Positions 25,344-37,874 of a DNA stretch of 64,000 bases are shown in pieces (the stretch's first letter is position 1; each line of letters starts with the position of its first letter). The DNA is from Lateolabrax maculatus (taxonomy: Eukaryota; Chordata; Actinopteri; Acropomatiformes; Lateolabracidae): assembly GCA_031216445.1 (NCBI GenBank), contig CM062218.1:15856501-15920500 (forward strand). Reading direction: 5' to 3'. The position numbers and the translations under genes are program-made. The notes beneath the pieces were generated by a model, which was given only the letters and a program-made list of their open reading frames with translations, was not told the origin of the DNA and searched no databases.

Positions 25344-26039
25344 ACACGCAATACGTGTTTGAGCTCCTGAGATGTTGTGTGACTGAATGTCAGGTCTGCT
25401 GAAAAGAAAAGAAAAAAAAAAACAAAAAAAAAAAAAACAGATCCCCTGGTTCTCCTGTCAATCAACCCCCTCCCAAAGCCTGAACACAGACACACGCCAT
25501 AACTGACAGGCAATGTCTTTGAAGCAAAAACAAATATACCACTGTGTCTCACCTGCTCATTTTCACTCATTCTCTTCTCCTCGCCATGGTAATGTTTTCA
25601 TTGTATTAATCTCCACACTACTTTTCCCTCAATCTACAAAAACCTTATTGGTATTCTTTCAGCCCAAATGAACCAGTAATTAATAATTCAGCTGGTGGTT
25701 GATTTTCCACCAAACTCCTCTGTCTGACTGTATGTGTTTTGTTAGAAAAATTACCCTTACTGTTTTAACCCATGCAGCTAGTATTTATAACTGATTGAAA
25801 ATGTGTGACAGTGCTTTTATACTCAGTTTATCCAATTAAGGGTTTTTACTTGTTCCTACAAGTGTTTGTAAAAGTTATAAACAGCAGCAAGACTTTTAAT
25901 GGTCTGTACTATCAGATCAGATGCTCACACAAAAATCCATTCAGTGATAAATACCTTCCTTCAGTAAAAAGATTAAAGTAATCAGAGGCAGATTTGCTTT
26001 ATATTTTATGCCTGAAACGTCTTTGTACATGTGTAAAAC

Positions 26040-26281
26040 TCTGGTGTTCCCCAGACTTTTTCTGTAGCACCACCCGCAGGTCAAAGTTCTCACTTATCCA
26101 ATAAAATATATTAAAATGTGTTCTACTAGATGGATTGGCACCAAAGTTTGTACAGACGTCCATGGTTCCCAGGTAATGTATCCTAGTTACGGTGGTGAGC
26201 CTTTGCCTTGTCCTCTAGCGCCACAGTGAGGTTTATCTTTGAGTTTTTGAGTGAAATATCTTGACAAATATTTGATACACT
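26040..26281. repeat. Dispersed fish repeat, copy 2, left part
   Basis: Contains GATGGATTGGCACCAAAG, a CCATGGTTCCCAGG variant and TCTAGCGCCACAGTGAGG, the same phrases as copies at 6.5 kb and 48 kb. The copy is broken by the insertion at 26282-26501 and resumes at 26502. Confidence 0.65.
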
Positions 26282-26501
26282 ATTAACATTACATTACATT
26301 ACCATCATATCATCAGTACTATTACCATCATCTTGCCACTGCACCTTATCTTATCTACCTATTTATCTTGTGTTTTTTATTCTTTCTACCTCAATATTTT
26401 TATTTTATTTTATTCTATTGTATTGTATTTTATTGTATTCAAATATACCGGCTGCTATGACGACTTAATTTCCCTTCGGGGATGAATAGAGTAATCTATC
26501 T
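26282..26501 (+). mobile_element. Truncated LINE/SINE-type insertion with 7-bp target duplication
   Basis: A 220-bp insert flanked by ATACACT at 26275-26281 and 26502-26508. Its right end reads TTTCCCTTCGGGGATGAATA then AATCTATCT, a classic fish non-LTR/SINE 3' end with a CTAT-type tail. The left part is ATTAC and TATTTTATT simple sequence. It interrupts copy 2 of the dispersed repeat, so it is younger than that copy. No ORF. Confidence 0.7.
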
Positions 26502-26610
26502 ATACACTGCCATGAAGTTTTGGTACAGACATTTGGTCAACTTTAATGATAATGTGACTTAACCTAGCGCCATCATCAGTTTCGAATTTAAATTTGTCCA
26601 ATTGCAGTGA
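26502..26610. repeat. Dispersed fish repeat, copy 2, right part
   Basis: Resumes with GCCATGAAGTTTTGGTACAG and CTAGCGCCATCATCAG, continuing the family pattern directly after the nested insertion. Confidence 0.65.
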
Positions 26611-28000
26611 ATATGTCACCATGATGGATGATGGGTGCCTCCCAGCCCTATTCCCCTATTGGTTGAGAACTACGTGGGCATAATAATGGGTCAGAGCTGT
26701 GATCTGCAACAAGATACAGAACTCCTCAGCCATTGGATTTATCTTACTGTGGCAATATAGGCCTCTTACTGTTATCAGCTGTTGTGGGTTGTAAAGACAT
26801 CTCATTTGTGCAAGGAAGAATATCTTTACATAGAGTTTGGAGTGAACACCATTGTTCTCAATCATTCATGGGGAAATTACACCATCCTCTATGTATTGGC
26901 TCATCCATCATGCTGCAGTAGCCACCACTGCTGTCCTTTAATTTAATTAGTTGGCTTGCATGCATTAACTTGTGGCTAGAATTGGAAGATTCTCTCTTAA
27001 GTCTGTATGTTGGTGTTTCCACAGAATTTGCTGTTTTACACAGTAAAACACATTAACACATAAAACGTGTGTTAATGGACTAAATAATGGACTTGGTGCT
27101 ACACTGCGCAGCGCAGTCATATTCTTCTTTGTTTGGTTATCCTGTGCAAGCAAGGTGCAACCTTAAGAGTCAGGAGTGAAGCGGCTGAATGCAATGTCCT
27201 CCAGTACCTGTGCAATCTGGTTCTGTGCAGTCAGACACAGGCAGGTCGTTCAGGTTGTAATGTCCACCAGCAGTGGTTAAAATGCTTGCAGTGCAAGGGC
27301 GGCCAGACTTGTTTTGGACTGCATTGTTTTTCTTTCTCCTTCTTTTAATTTTGTTTTGCTGACTTACAGTGAGTGACAGAAAGCGATTCATCAGCTAGAC
27401 TTGAATTGTTTTAATTTTTATAATAGCCTATACTAGCTTTTGTGAATAAATCTCAACTCCAATCTACATAATAAAACACTTAACTTCTATAAAATGTGAA
27501 AAAATAGCATCCATGCATTTCTATTACATTATGTGTAAACTGAGTCTATGCTCGATTACATCCCTGCCTACAAATAATTCACTTTATGTCAAGTCTGCAT
27601 ATTTAAAATATTGCCATCTAAATCAGTATGAAAAAGATTCCCTGTTCTTGGCTCTGTCTTGATTTACGTATACAGTCCATTATCAAATTGTCCCACAAGT
27701 AAGTCTTGAAGCCAGACACCTGCCTCAGTCTCTTGACGTTCACACCTCCCTATGGCCTGCTCCCTGCACACACGCAGCACTTCCACAGCAATTATTGGGA
27801 AATCTGATACAGTGTGCAGGTTGCGTTTTATGTGTGAAAGGAGGGAGGCTAAGAGAGAGACAGAGATGGAGAGGGGGGGATAGAGAGAGAAACCTAGAGA
27901 AAGAACTGGGATTTGGCTGGGCCTCTTGGGGCCAGATCACCCTTGCATTGAGCAGGAGCCAGTCGTCCGCCACTTATGAACACTCGTGCACAGACACGCA

Positions 28001-28023
28001 CACACACACACACACACACACAC
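28001..28023. repeat. (CA)n microsatellite
   Basis: Short CA run in intron 1, followed by CCACACGCAG. Confidence 0.9.
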
Positions 28024-29590
28024 CCACACGCAGCTCATCCCTTCCTCATGGAATACTATCTGCTTCTTGGTAATTAGAGCAGAGAGAAGTGTGTGTTTTC
28101 TTGTGTGTGTCTTTAGCAGCATGGATGAGAGAGGTGTTTATTTTCATACTGTGGTGTACAGTACATACATGTGTTTTAATAACCCTTAACTCTATCAACG
28201 CACACAACACATGCACACACAGTAAAATAATGCACACATGCCACCGTTGATGACAATGGGTAATTGCGTGCCGTGCCATACAGTCGCTGGGATTTTTCCC
28301 TAAAATGAATGAAGCAAAACTGCGTTTGTGAAGGACTGTCTGCTCAGGGTGAGTGTGGCAACAGTATTAGTATTCTGTGCTCATGAGCTATGGCTCCCTC
28401 GCTGAGAGCACTGAGCCCCTTTATGCTCCAGCAAAGGCCCCCACACATGCACACACACACATTAACTGACATACACACCTTGTCATTTATATCCATTCAC
28501 GTTTTCTCAACAGATCTCTGCAGATCAGTATGGATTGGTATACAGTACACTGTCTGGCCTTGGCCGTATTTCAGAAGCAATGCGGGCCAACTTCCTGTTG
28601 ATGCTATTAAAAATGTCATAAATCAAGAATATAGGAAAAATTATAGTGTGTACCTTCCAATAAATAGACGTCTTTGTCCTGTTGCATCGTGAGCTGGCAA
28701 CACCTCACTAGGATAATGATGTTTTTGAATACATTTGCAGTTTATGCTTGCTTACTCGACATCTACATGTTTTACTGTACCATGTAGTACTTACTGTGTT
28801 GTTTTACCACCCACAGCAACCATCTGCACAAAGAGTAGAGTATTCAACATGAAGACCTTCACATTTTTTTAAGACAGAATTGTAAACAAATACAAAAAGA
28901 TTCAGTTAGAGTGCAAGTGTGATACTGTAGATCTTCGTTTCAGTATACTCAAAAATCTTCTCTCATATTACTCATCTATAGCCTTAACTACCATAATAAT
29001 AAAAATATCCCTAATTGAACAAAAATTCAGATTATTCTCACAAAACGTCAAAATAAAGTTGCATGACTGATGATGGACTCACATAAAGACTACATTGTCC
29101 TTTCTTTAAAGTAACATCATAATATTACGGTGGATACATACAAGGTTACTAACAGTAACTGTTGAAGAAATATAGATCACACATGCAGGTGTGAAAACGC
29201 ACATGGACCAAATATATGTATATATATATAGACTACAGTACAGCAGAGTACAGTATCCATTCCCCTGTTCCAAATCCTTTTCAGATCCCAAGGGATTTAG
29301 CTGGTAGAGGGGATAGGATGGAGGAGGGTCAAAGGTTGGCTCTGAATTAGGTCCATCACTCTGTCCGCACCTAATCAAAGTTGCATGATGTTAAGAGGAG
29401 TGTGCGGCAGCAAAGGCAGGATAGATTTGTGAGCAGGATATTTTAGAAGGAGAGCGGAAGTTTGGAGCGACATGTGAGCTGGTGGAGATGAAGTGAAGCA
29501 AGGGAGATGTGGTTAAGGCACCAGTGGGCCAAATTAGCTAACCTCTAGAGAGCCCCCGTTGCCTACCCACTGTGGGAGACATGTGCTTTT

Positions 29591-29593
<3 letters not shown>

Positions 29594-29647
<54 letters not shown>
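29594..29647. repeat. (TG)n microsatellite
   Basis: 54 nt of pure TG, among the longest in the window, followed by GAGAGAGAG. A complementary CA run lies 157 nt downstream. Confidence 0.95.
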
Positions 29648-29648
<1 letters not shown>

Positions 29649-29802
29649 AGAGAGAGAGTGCGAGTGCGAGTGTTTGATGTGTGTGTGAATGAAGGGATGA
29701 CAAAAAGCCTCAGAGCTACAGCCTGCTTCAGAAGGCTCATGCAGCTATAGAGTGGTCGTAGAGCAATTCGATGATAATGGAGTACAGAGATGTATTACCG
29801 CA

Positions 29803-29804
<2 letters not shown>

Positions 29805-29834
<30 letters not shown>
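29805..29834. repeat. (AC)n microsatellite
   Basis: 30 nt of AC, complementary in sequence to the TG run at 29594-29647. Confidence 0.95.
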
Positions 29835-29837
<3 letters not shown>

Positions 29838-30000
29838 CATACATTCTATATCACTCTCTGGCCCAGTGACTCCTAGTCAAGCTCCAGTGGCTGCATGTGA
29901 TCGATTAACTGCAGAAAATAGACGGGCATCCCATAGTGCAGCTGTGCCCACGGTCATGTGATACAATCCCAGCAGGCCTGCATTTTCAGTGTTTTTGAGT

Positions 30001-30028
30001 GTGCGTGTGTGTGTGTGTGTGTGTGTGT
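30001..30028. repeat. (GT)n microsatellite
   Basis: GTGC then GT run of about 28 nt. Confidence 0.9.
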
Positions 30029-32435
30029 CTGTTTGCTGAAGTTCCAGTTGTGTGATGATTTAGAAATATTGCAATTTCAAACTCCAACCATGGAGTCGGA
30101 GTGGAATCACTGTGACACGTTTGACATTCTGTGTCATTGTGGTTTTATAAAAAATATGTTTTTGTGACACAACACGCAGATTGTCAAATACAAACCCCTG
30201 CATTGTAGTTTTGGCAACAATGGCATTTTTTGTGAACAAAGCGTTGACGTGCAGTTTAGAGTAAAAATGTTTGATTTAGGCAACCATTTGTGAGAAATGA
30301 GTGATGATTCACCTGTATGAAAAGATCCATTTATTATTTATTTATATGTCTGCCTTAACAGCATTAAAGGCATCAAAAATAACAAGGGTATAAGTTCAAT
30401 TTAAAGTCTTCTAAATCAGTGGTATGCTGTACACTAATTTTGCCTGTGCAGCGCAGGGGGGCATGTGGGACTCATATGGCCGTGGGCACCATGTCACCTC
30501 CCAACAATGAGTAGAGTGCTTAAATAGCTAGTTGTGCACCGGGCCTCACATTCAGGGGCTCCGACCAAAATGTGGTAACCTTTAGGTCTAATAAAACTGT
30601 TAAATGCATTTTCCATCCTCATAAAACATTTGTAACACCAGATCTAAAAGTTGTCTGTAGTACATGTGAGCTAGTAGGGGCATGAGATACAAACAAAACA
30701 GTGACCTGCTAATCAAAACATGCCCCAAAGTTCCACTAAGGGTCATAAGACATCATGTCACCATAAATTGTACCTCATACAAAACATGATTGTAGGGCAG
30801 TACAAACTAGCCAAGCATATTTTTCTATAGTTATATTCAAATATGTCAGTTATTTTTTTTATTTCTAGCTGAGAGTTTAGGTATTATTTGGCCAGAACTG
30901 ACCGATGGAAAGGATTTGAAGCTGGGAAGAGGCTAAATATAATATTTAATTATGCTGTTTCAATTTGTTTTTCATTATAGTCACATAGTTAAGCTCATAA
31001 TGCACCCAGCTTTTAATTCTGCTCAATATGTATTGATCAGTTTATTACAAACGTCCACTGAGTCACTGAAGTAAGTGACTCCTTGTGTATGTGGGGCTGC
31101 TAATCTTAAAGATATCAGAGAAAAGCTTTGGCGTATTGTTATGGTCTAAGTGATGTGGAAAAAACTAGCGTGTGTGCTCACTGACTTATGCAGTAAGAAC
31201 TCAATAGAGAAAATGTTGATATACAGTCAATTCATTACAATTTAGCGAGTGTTCGAAATTATATGTAAACATGGTGGATAGCGTGTGAGTTACTCTATAG
31301 ATGATGGCTTTGAGTGCATGTGGTCCACTAATGCTGCAATTGTGCGTGGAAAGCACGACGCTGTGACCCATGTGGTAAACAACTGGCCACCTGAGCCCAC
31401 AGCGGTTGCTCCGCGCTGCGTACGTGCTTCTGTGTGAGCATGCACGTCATAAAGCATGTGTGCATCCCTCACTGTATGGGAGCATGTGAGAAGATGATCT
31501 AGCTCGCCGGGCCATCTAGAAGATTTACTGTGGCAGTATAATTACCTCTTGGTGGAATGATACTGAAAGTGCCATAGCAGTTGACAACCAGTGGTTATCT
31601 AATGCTATTCTGAAGGTGCTATAGGTGCGGCTTCCATCCTTTTTCAGCAGTGAACTGATGGTAGTGTCACCAGGAGAGACATACTTAGACAGACAGGGGT
31701 TGTTGATACCAAACAGCGAGGGGTATGACAGATAGCCTGCCATTATGTAAATGCATTTTTTACATCAGAGTATAAAGACAGGCTTCATTTCCATGCTGTT
31801 ACTGCAGTCCTTTTAAGTTCAATGTGTAGGCCTGTATGTTTATGTAGTCCTGGGCGTTTTCAAACATGAGGTTGATGCATGGTACAACCATGCTCACATT
31901 CTGGCTGTCACCCACACCTCCTCTTTCCCCGTAAGATGTCCTTCACGATAAGTGTCACAGGGACACTCTTCCCCCTGAAATGTCTCCCCTGGGGAACTCA
32001 TTTGTGTTCATCTGGCTTGACGTGAGGGGAATCTGTTTGCCAGACACAGCCTTACATGATAGACAAGGCTATTTATCCTAATACAGGAAGAGAAGCTTCC
32101 CAATCACACACACGCACACACATATACATTCCAATGTGCACGAACACAAAGACACATTCAGAGATTTGCTCGCTCATGCAAGCCACCACGATAAGCTATT
32201 TTGGAGTTTATTATGAAATCACCCCCAGCCATGAAGTATGACGACATTTTGTTCTCTGCTGTTACTCTACTGTTTGTTTGTTGGGAGCTGGTCACTGCAG
32301 CGCTCACATATTCATTCGAATAGCAGCAAGTACATTATGCAAACACCCACGCGCACACAGAGCATGACCGTGTGCATGGACATATGCCTGTGCGCATGTT
32401 TGCATGCAGGTGTGTGCCCACACCAGCTTGTACCA

Positions 32436-32453
32436 GTGTGTGTGTGTGTGTGT
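32436..32453. repeat. (GT)n microsatellite
   Basis: 18-nt GT run; a complementary CA run follows at 32617-32632 after 163 nt. Confidence 0.9.
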
Positions 32454-32616
32454 TTGTGTTTGTGAACAATGCATCACCCATTGTGTAAAGTAAGTAAGAG
32501 GGAGTAAAATAACTGTGGCCCTCCTCCTGCGGCTGGGTTCTCACTGGGTAGTGATGACACCCAATGAAATACTAAATTATCATACATACATACATACACA
32601 AACACACATGGTCATG

Positions 32617-32632
32617 CACACACACACACACA
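32617..32632. repeat. (CA)n microsatellite
   Basis: 16-nt CA run, preceded at 32581-32598 by a CATA tetranucleotide repeat. Confidence 0.9.
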
Positions 32633-32753
32633 AGGAAAAAACACATTCACAAGTTTGCAACAGCGAGAGAGACATAATGGTTACTGCGAGGGAATCTGGC
32701 AACACAGTGCACGAAAAACACAATAGCTTGGCATGGAGGAGGAGGACACGTGA

Positions 32754-32785
<32 letters not shown>
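32754..32785. repeat. (TG)n microsatellite, interrupted
   Basis: TG run with a single TT interruption. Confidence 0.9.
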
Positions 32786-32964
32786 CTGCGAGAGGATGGT
32801 GTGGGCGAGCATGTGACAGAAGTTGCTTCCAGTAGCTACGATAAACGCCCCCCCAAAAAAATAAAATGTCATAGAGAAGTGGATGTGTAATGCTGACCAC
32901 CGAGTGACAGTTGCTCGTGCCCTTGCTAAGTCAAAGTTACTTCAAAACAAGTGTGACTAGCTTC

Positions 32965-33002
32965 TCTGTCTCTCTCTCTCTGTCTCTCTCTCTCTCTCTT
33001 CC
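32965..33002. repeat. (CT)n microsatellite
   Basis: Imperfect TCTC run with two TGTC interruptions. Confidence 0.85.
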
Positions 33003-33166
33003 TCTCTGCCTCTCGCTCTCTTTTTGTCAGCACATATTAGCATCACCAGCCGGTCTGTGGCAATTAAATATATCCCTGGGCAATGAGGCCCTATTTAGAA
33101 ATCATTACAAGACAAGGAAATCTTGCCCCACGAGTTTCGCAAAAACACATGGGAAGCTGGGTGTGG

Positions 33167-33168
<2 letters not shown>

Positions 33169-33202
<34 letters not shown>
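33169..33202. repeat. (GT)n microsatellite
   Basis: 34-nt GT run after a GGGTGTGGGGGT lead. Confidence 0.95.
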
Positions 33203-33203
<1 letters not shown>

Positions 33204-33413
33204 CCTTACCTTCACCATCCGTCAGTCTGTGCCACTCATCCATGGCTCTTTGCTTTCAAGATAACTCTCCCCCTCAGACAGTCTCCAGTAGTGCTGTGAA
33301 ACCTCCCCTCACTCCTTCCATCCATGCCTCCTTCCCTGCATGCTGCCTAGAGATGATATCATCTACATGGGAGTCTAATGGACCAGTGGGGAGACACCAT
33401 GGTCAACCACGTA

Positions 33414-33416
<3 letters not shown>

Positions 33417-33461
<45 letters not shown>
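33417..33461. repeat. Compound (TG)n(AG)n microsatellite
   Basis: TG from 33417 to about 33448 passes directly into AG to 33461. Confidence 0.95.
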
Positions 33462-33859
33462 TATTGTTTTTTATGCATGTATGTGCGTCTCTCTGACCTC
33501 TCACATGCAGACATGCTTATTGTCAAATCAGTTTCCCCCTATTTCTACAATCTACTCTTATTGATCACTTATTGGCACCATATACATTTTCTTTTTTGAT
33601 TTGATTGAATAGTCAGCATGGGTTGCAACAGAGAACCAAAAAAGAAACAATAGAACAACAGAAAGAAGTAAAAAGGTCTCCACAGTCATTAGGTTGCCTC
33701 CAATTACAGACTTTCCATTAGAGAGGTTGTGGTGATTCAGAGGTTTCTCTGACTCCTTTTGCACTTCAGATAAACATGTTATGCCTAATTGTCAGAGCAA
33801 CTTTGAATAATGATCCCATTAGGCTTTTTTTAATTATTGTGAGTCGACCATTAGTGTTT

Positions 33860-34015
33860 TATTGCTTCTTTTTTGGAAAATACAGTAATTTGCATATCGA
33901 ATGTGATGTTTGGCTCACTGAAACATTAGGCAGAATTGTTAGTGATTAAGTTCAGTGCTCCAGTGTGCATGCTATCATGCAAATGAAGAGAACTTTCATC
34001 TAATGAATACACAAC
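33860..34015. promoter_or_regulatory. Candidate regulatory block with two opposed octamer sites
   Basis: A non-repetitive AT-rich stretch carries ATTTGCAT at 33888-33895 and its reverse complement ATGCAAAT at 33977-33984, both perfect POU-domain octamers, with AT-rich sequence between. For a neural receptor gene this fits a POU-bound intronic enhancer. Octamers also occur by chance, so this is only a candidate. Confidence 0.3.
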
Positions 34016-36696
34016 AGAGAGCGGTATATTCAGAAAGAGTTGAGGAGGCCACAAACAATTGATATATAATGCTCATACTCTGTCCAGGCATTGACTAGGA
34101 ATATTATAAAAGTTTATGATGCATGAGAACCCATTAATATATAAATAACGGGACAAATAAGTGGATAGGGGGGAAAAAAATCACCTTGCGTTTTTGTTCT
34201 GCAGGGGACATAAAGTGAGGTATGCTTCCTTGGTCCTGCAGGAAATAAATGCGCTTGGGATTTATCGACACACTGGCTGTTATAAGCCTACTGTCACACT
34301 ACAGCAGTTACCCATGGCGGATTTAAGACTCAGGGAAGAAGAAACACTCTTAGTCTCCATCTCAGTCTCGTTTTCCTTTTCTTTCACACCCTGCTGCAAG
34401 TACTTTATGCCACTGCAGCCAATTCTCACTCAAATGTGGTCAAGTGGAACTGGATAGGCATTTTGGTACGCAAATTTTGTTTAAGTTCTTCAATGGGAGC
34501 ACCTGCATCTGTGCCAGCCCCCCTCTGTAATCCCGACCTATAATTTCAGTTGATGGCCACACACTTGGCACAGAGCCACAACTTCCTCTGTGCCCCTTCT
34601 GTGCGTGTCAGTCCCATGTGCACATCTGCCTTGAAATTGAGTTTTGTTTATATGATGGTAAAATATTCATGGAGAAAAATAGCTGTGGAAGCTGTCCATA
34701 TAATCCCCCATAAACTGATAGCTAAATCCATCACACACACACACTCGTGCACACACAAACGCACCCACATACCCGTGCAAATGAGAGTTGACACCCTCAA
34801 GGGCAAAATGAATTGTATGACAGCAGCATCCGCATGTGTCTATCCCGAGTGCCAAACATCTTGCTCATACACCAACAGATATGCACGCACAGATGCCCAT
34901 ACACACAGCGTGCACGCACACACACACAGCCACGGCTCCCGGACGGATGCTGCGGTTTGGGAGTCAGTATCGATCGACACTCGTCAGCATGTCCTCTATA
35001 ACAAGCACTGTCCCCGAAAGCGCTGCACCAGGCCTGTCAGGGAGAGAGATACAGAAAAATAGTAGGAGAGAGAGAGAGGGAGAATGTGGTGTACCTGTGT
35101 AGAGAGAATAACAGGCTGACAGGTGAAACCTACTGTATGTGAGTGACCAGTGGTCAGCCAACAAACGATCGATGTGTGTATAATATCATCCAGAGATCGC
35201 TGTTAGTGTTTTTACCCACACTGCATTCCCGCAAGGCAAAGCATCCTGTTGTGTTCAAGACTTTAACTGTGTTTTCTCCTCAGCAAAGCCTGCTTAAAGA
35301 TTATGAGCAAGGGCAGAGTGGCTGGAAACCAAAGCACAAGCCTGATGATAATGATGAAGTATCTAGCCACCCGGCTAACGAGAGCCCAGATCTGCCCTGA
35401 GTGTGCCTGCTATGCAAATTTCTCTCACACCAGCAATGAATCAAAGGCGTAGCAAACCAATGTTTCTCTTCACAGCACTTTAGCAAAGCCATCATTCACA
35501 AAGGACACGCCAAAGGCACGCACACTCTAGGAGCACGCACATACATACACACACGGGAAGAGGGCACACCAACTTTAGCACTTGTGCAACAGCCGCACAA
35601 CATGTCAAACCACTTTTATGCTGGTGAAAAATGCTGAAAAAAACAATAAACCAATGCTTATTTGAACTGATGGAATGCGTGCACGCGTCTTTCTCTTGGC
35701 GTGACACATCAGAGCACAATGGCCTCTAACATTGAGTCGACAATAACAAGGCTCCGGAGACACACTCTTCTAAGTTGATGTTGTTGGCAGAGAGAAACAC
35801 AGCGACATAAGACAGATCTTTTCTCTCCGTCGCCATTTCTGACCTCACAGCACCCCTCTGTACCCGCAGCATGGATTTTTAATGCTCAACAAATAAGTTG
35901 TTTCTTTGTTGCCGAGATGAGAAGTGAGTGATCTTAAGACTTTAATTGATATATGGAGGCATAAGTGCACACACAGATTCACACAACTACACAGGCATTT
36001 TTGAGTCTCTGTATGTCCTTCGTTCTCTCTTCTATTCCTCTGCCTCTCTGTCTCTCTCCCTCTCCCTCAGTCCTCTCATTATCTTGTTGCTCTGTCAGGC
36101 CTGTAGGTTTGCCTCTGGGGTGTTGAACTGGCAGAAGTAACAGTATGACAGTAATTTGCTGGAATGGAAGGTTAGACAGGCTCACCTTGCCTTTTAAAAG
36201 GTGTTGAGGGCCAAATGGCATACCTTTGACACTGCGATTAATAATGTTACACATGTACAGGATTTTTTTTTTTTTTCCTCGCTGGATTTATGTCTTAATT
36301 GGATGTTTACACGGGAATATTACACTCATTTATGCCTGCAAACAAATAAAAATACACACAATAATGCATGTTTAAGCAAGGACACCCATTACATTTGCAA
36401 ATGCATAAAATTGTGGACAACAATCACCTGCACGTGTGTACTCACGTCATACAAGCGCACACACACACAAATAGACGGTGACAGGCTTTTAAGCCTTTGT
36501 CAGATTAATAGCCACTTTCTCTCTGTGGTCAATAAATGCTTCAGGGAGTTCCCTAAAGGCTGCAGGATAGTTCCCTCTGTGTGTCTGTGTGTGTGTGTGT
36601 GAGCATCTAACAGGCCTCATGGGTCAACCTGTCACCACAAAGATGGCTAAGCAGTTGGTTGGCCAGCGGGAAATCAATGTAAGGTGATGAGGCTAT

Positions 36697-36721
36697 TGTG
36701 TGTGTGTGTGTGTGTGTGTGT
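36697..36721. repeat. (TG)n microsatellite
   Basis: 25-nt TG run followed by T5. Confidence 0.95.
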
Positions 36722-37019
36722 TTTTATGTGTACCTGTGCTCTTGTGAGTTTTTGTACATATCCTTTATTTAGATTGAGAAAAATATCCAAATAGGAAAAA
36801 CTTAGTAGCGAGGCATCAACGATGAATTAATTCCATTCAACATTTTTAGCTTAAAGATACAGTGTGTACAATTCAAAACATTGACAATTACAAAAACCTT
36901 GCTTCTTTCTACTCACCATACTCATCACCATATTTAGCCACGTTCTTTGCAACCGCTTATTGTAGCATACTGTAGAGGTTCATTAGTAGAGAGAACTTGG
37001 ATCCAAATGTCACAAATGT

Positions 37020-37445
37020 GGACGTGGGAAGACAGCATGGAGCTACAGGACTTTTCAGCCGCTCACACCCACGGTAGGCAGCTCCAGTCCCTTGGCTGCT
37101 GAGGGTGGTGGGCCTGCGGGGGGGGTGAGCGGTCAGGGTGCGGTTTTTCGAAGCATGTTGCTGAGTGCTGATGCGATGTGGGCTGGAGATTATGAGACCG
37201 GGAAGCACTGAAGCACTCTGCCTTTCCCTCGCTCTGGGGAGGGTCGGGGCTCTAGCTCGCTTCTCCGCTAGTGAACCCTGGTAGTTGAAACGAGCCCCAG
37301 CGGTCCTCATTACCCTTTCCCTGGGCACACTCGTGCACACAGACACAGGCGCACACATTCGGGAATGTGCAGCAGCACTCGGAGATAGAGGAGAAGCAGC
37401 ACTTGCGCGCGCACAGCTGTTGGCTTTGATGAAGTGTAACAGAGC
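37020..37445. promoter_or_regulatory. Intronic CpG-rich island
   Basis: By hand count about 22 CpGs occur in roughly 420 bp, with GC content in the mid-50s percent, against CpG-poor AT-rich flanks. It includes TTGCGCGCGCACAGC near 37404. A 133-codon - strand frame crosses it but matches nothing I recognise. Possible roles are an internal promoter (sense or antisense), an enhancer, or a GC-rich transposon interior. A TTAAAGATACAGTGTGTAC phrase at about 36853 resembles the end of a fish repeat, which favours the last reading. Confidence 0.4.
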
Positions 37446-37687
37446 TGGACGCTAGTTTTGGGATAGTGCGCTCGGAAAACTGTCATGTCCCTTATCAACT
37501 TCATGGCTTAAAGGGTCATTACCAAGGTAATGATGCTTGGAGCGCCCTAAGGTTGACACACCAACACTCGAAAAAAAGAAAAAAAAAAGCCTTTTTGAGT
37601 TGATCCAATAATATATTTCATTGATTAAAGCACAAGTGGGTGCATTTAGTCAGCCAGGTTAATTGCACCTGACGATTCCAGACGCTG

Positions 37688-37709
37688 TTTTTTTTTTTTT
37701 TTTTTTTTT
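37688..37709. repeat. T22 homopolymer
   Basis: 22 consecutive T in intron 1. Confidence 0.95.
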
Positions 37710-37851
37710 ATGCAAGAGTCATTACATTACATTCACTATTTCAAGTACTTAAATGCAGCTATTTGAGCTCTCTACAACCTCCACCTCCAACGTTTAATCA
37801 CTGCTTTAGGTGAGCTCAGTTTTACCGTGCACTCCCCTCCATTCAGTTTCT

Positions 37852-37874
37852 CCCCCCCCCCCCCCCCCCCCCCC
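37852..37874. repeat. C23 homopolymer
   Basis: 23 consecutive C on the + strand; the exact length is prone to sequencing error. Confidence 0.9.

Noticed and set aside
29594..29834. Repeat-spacer-repeat pattern considered as a CRISPR-like array
   Set aside because: The units are TG/CA dinucleotide tracts in an intron of a vertebrate gene, with no direct repeats of CRISPR length.
34550..35062. 170-codon + strand frame
   Set aside because: It is Thr/His-rich through CACACA sequence with no recognisable domain.
36957..37358. 133-codon - strand frame in the CpG-rich island
   Set aside because: Composition is Arg/Pro/Ser-rich as expected for any frame in GC-rich DNA. No domain is recognisable; kept only as a CpG feature.
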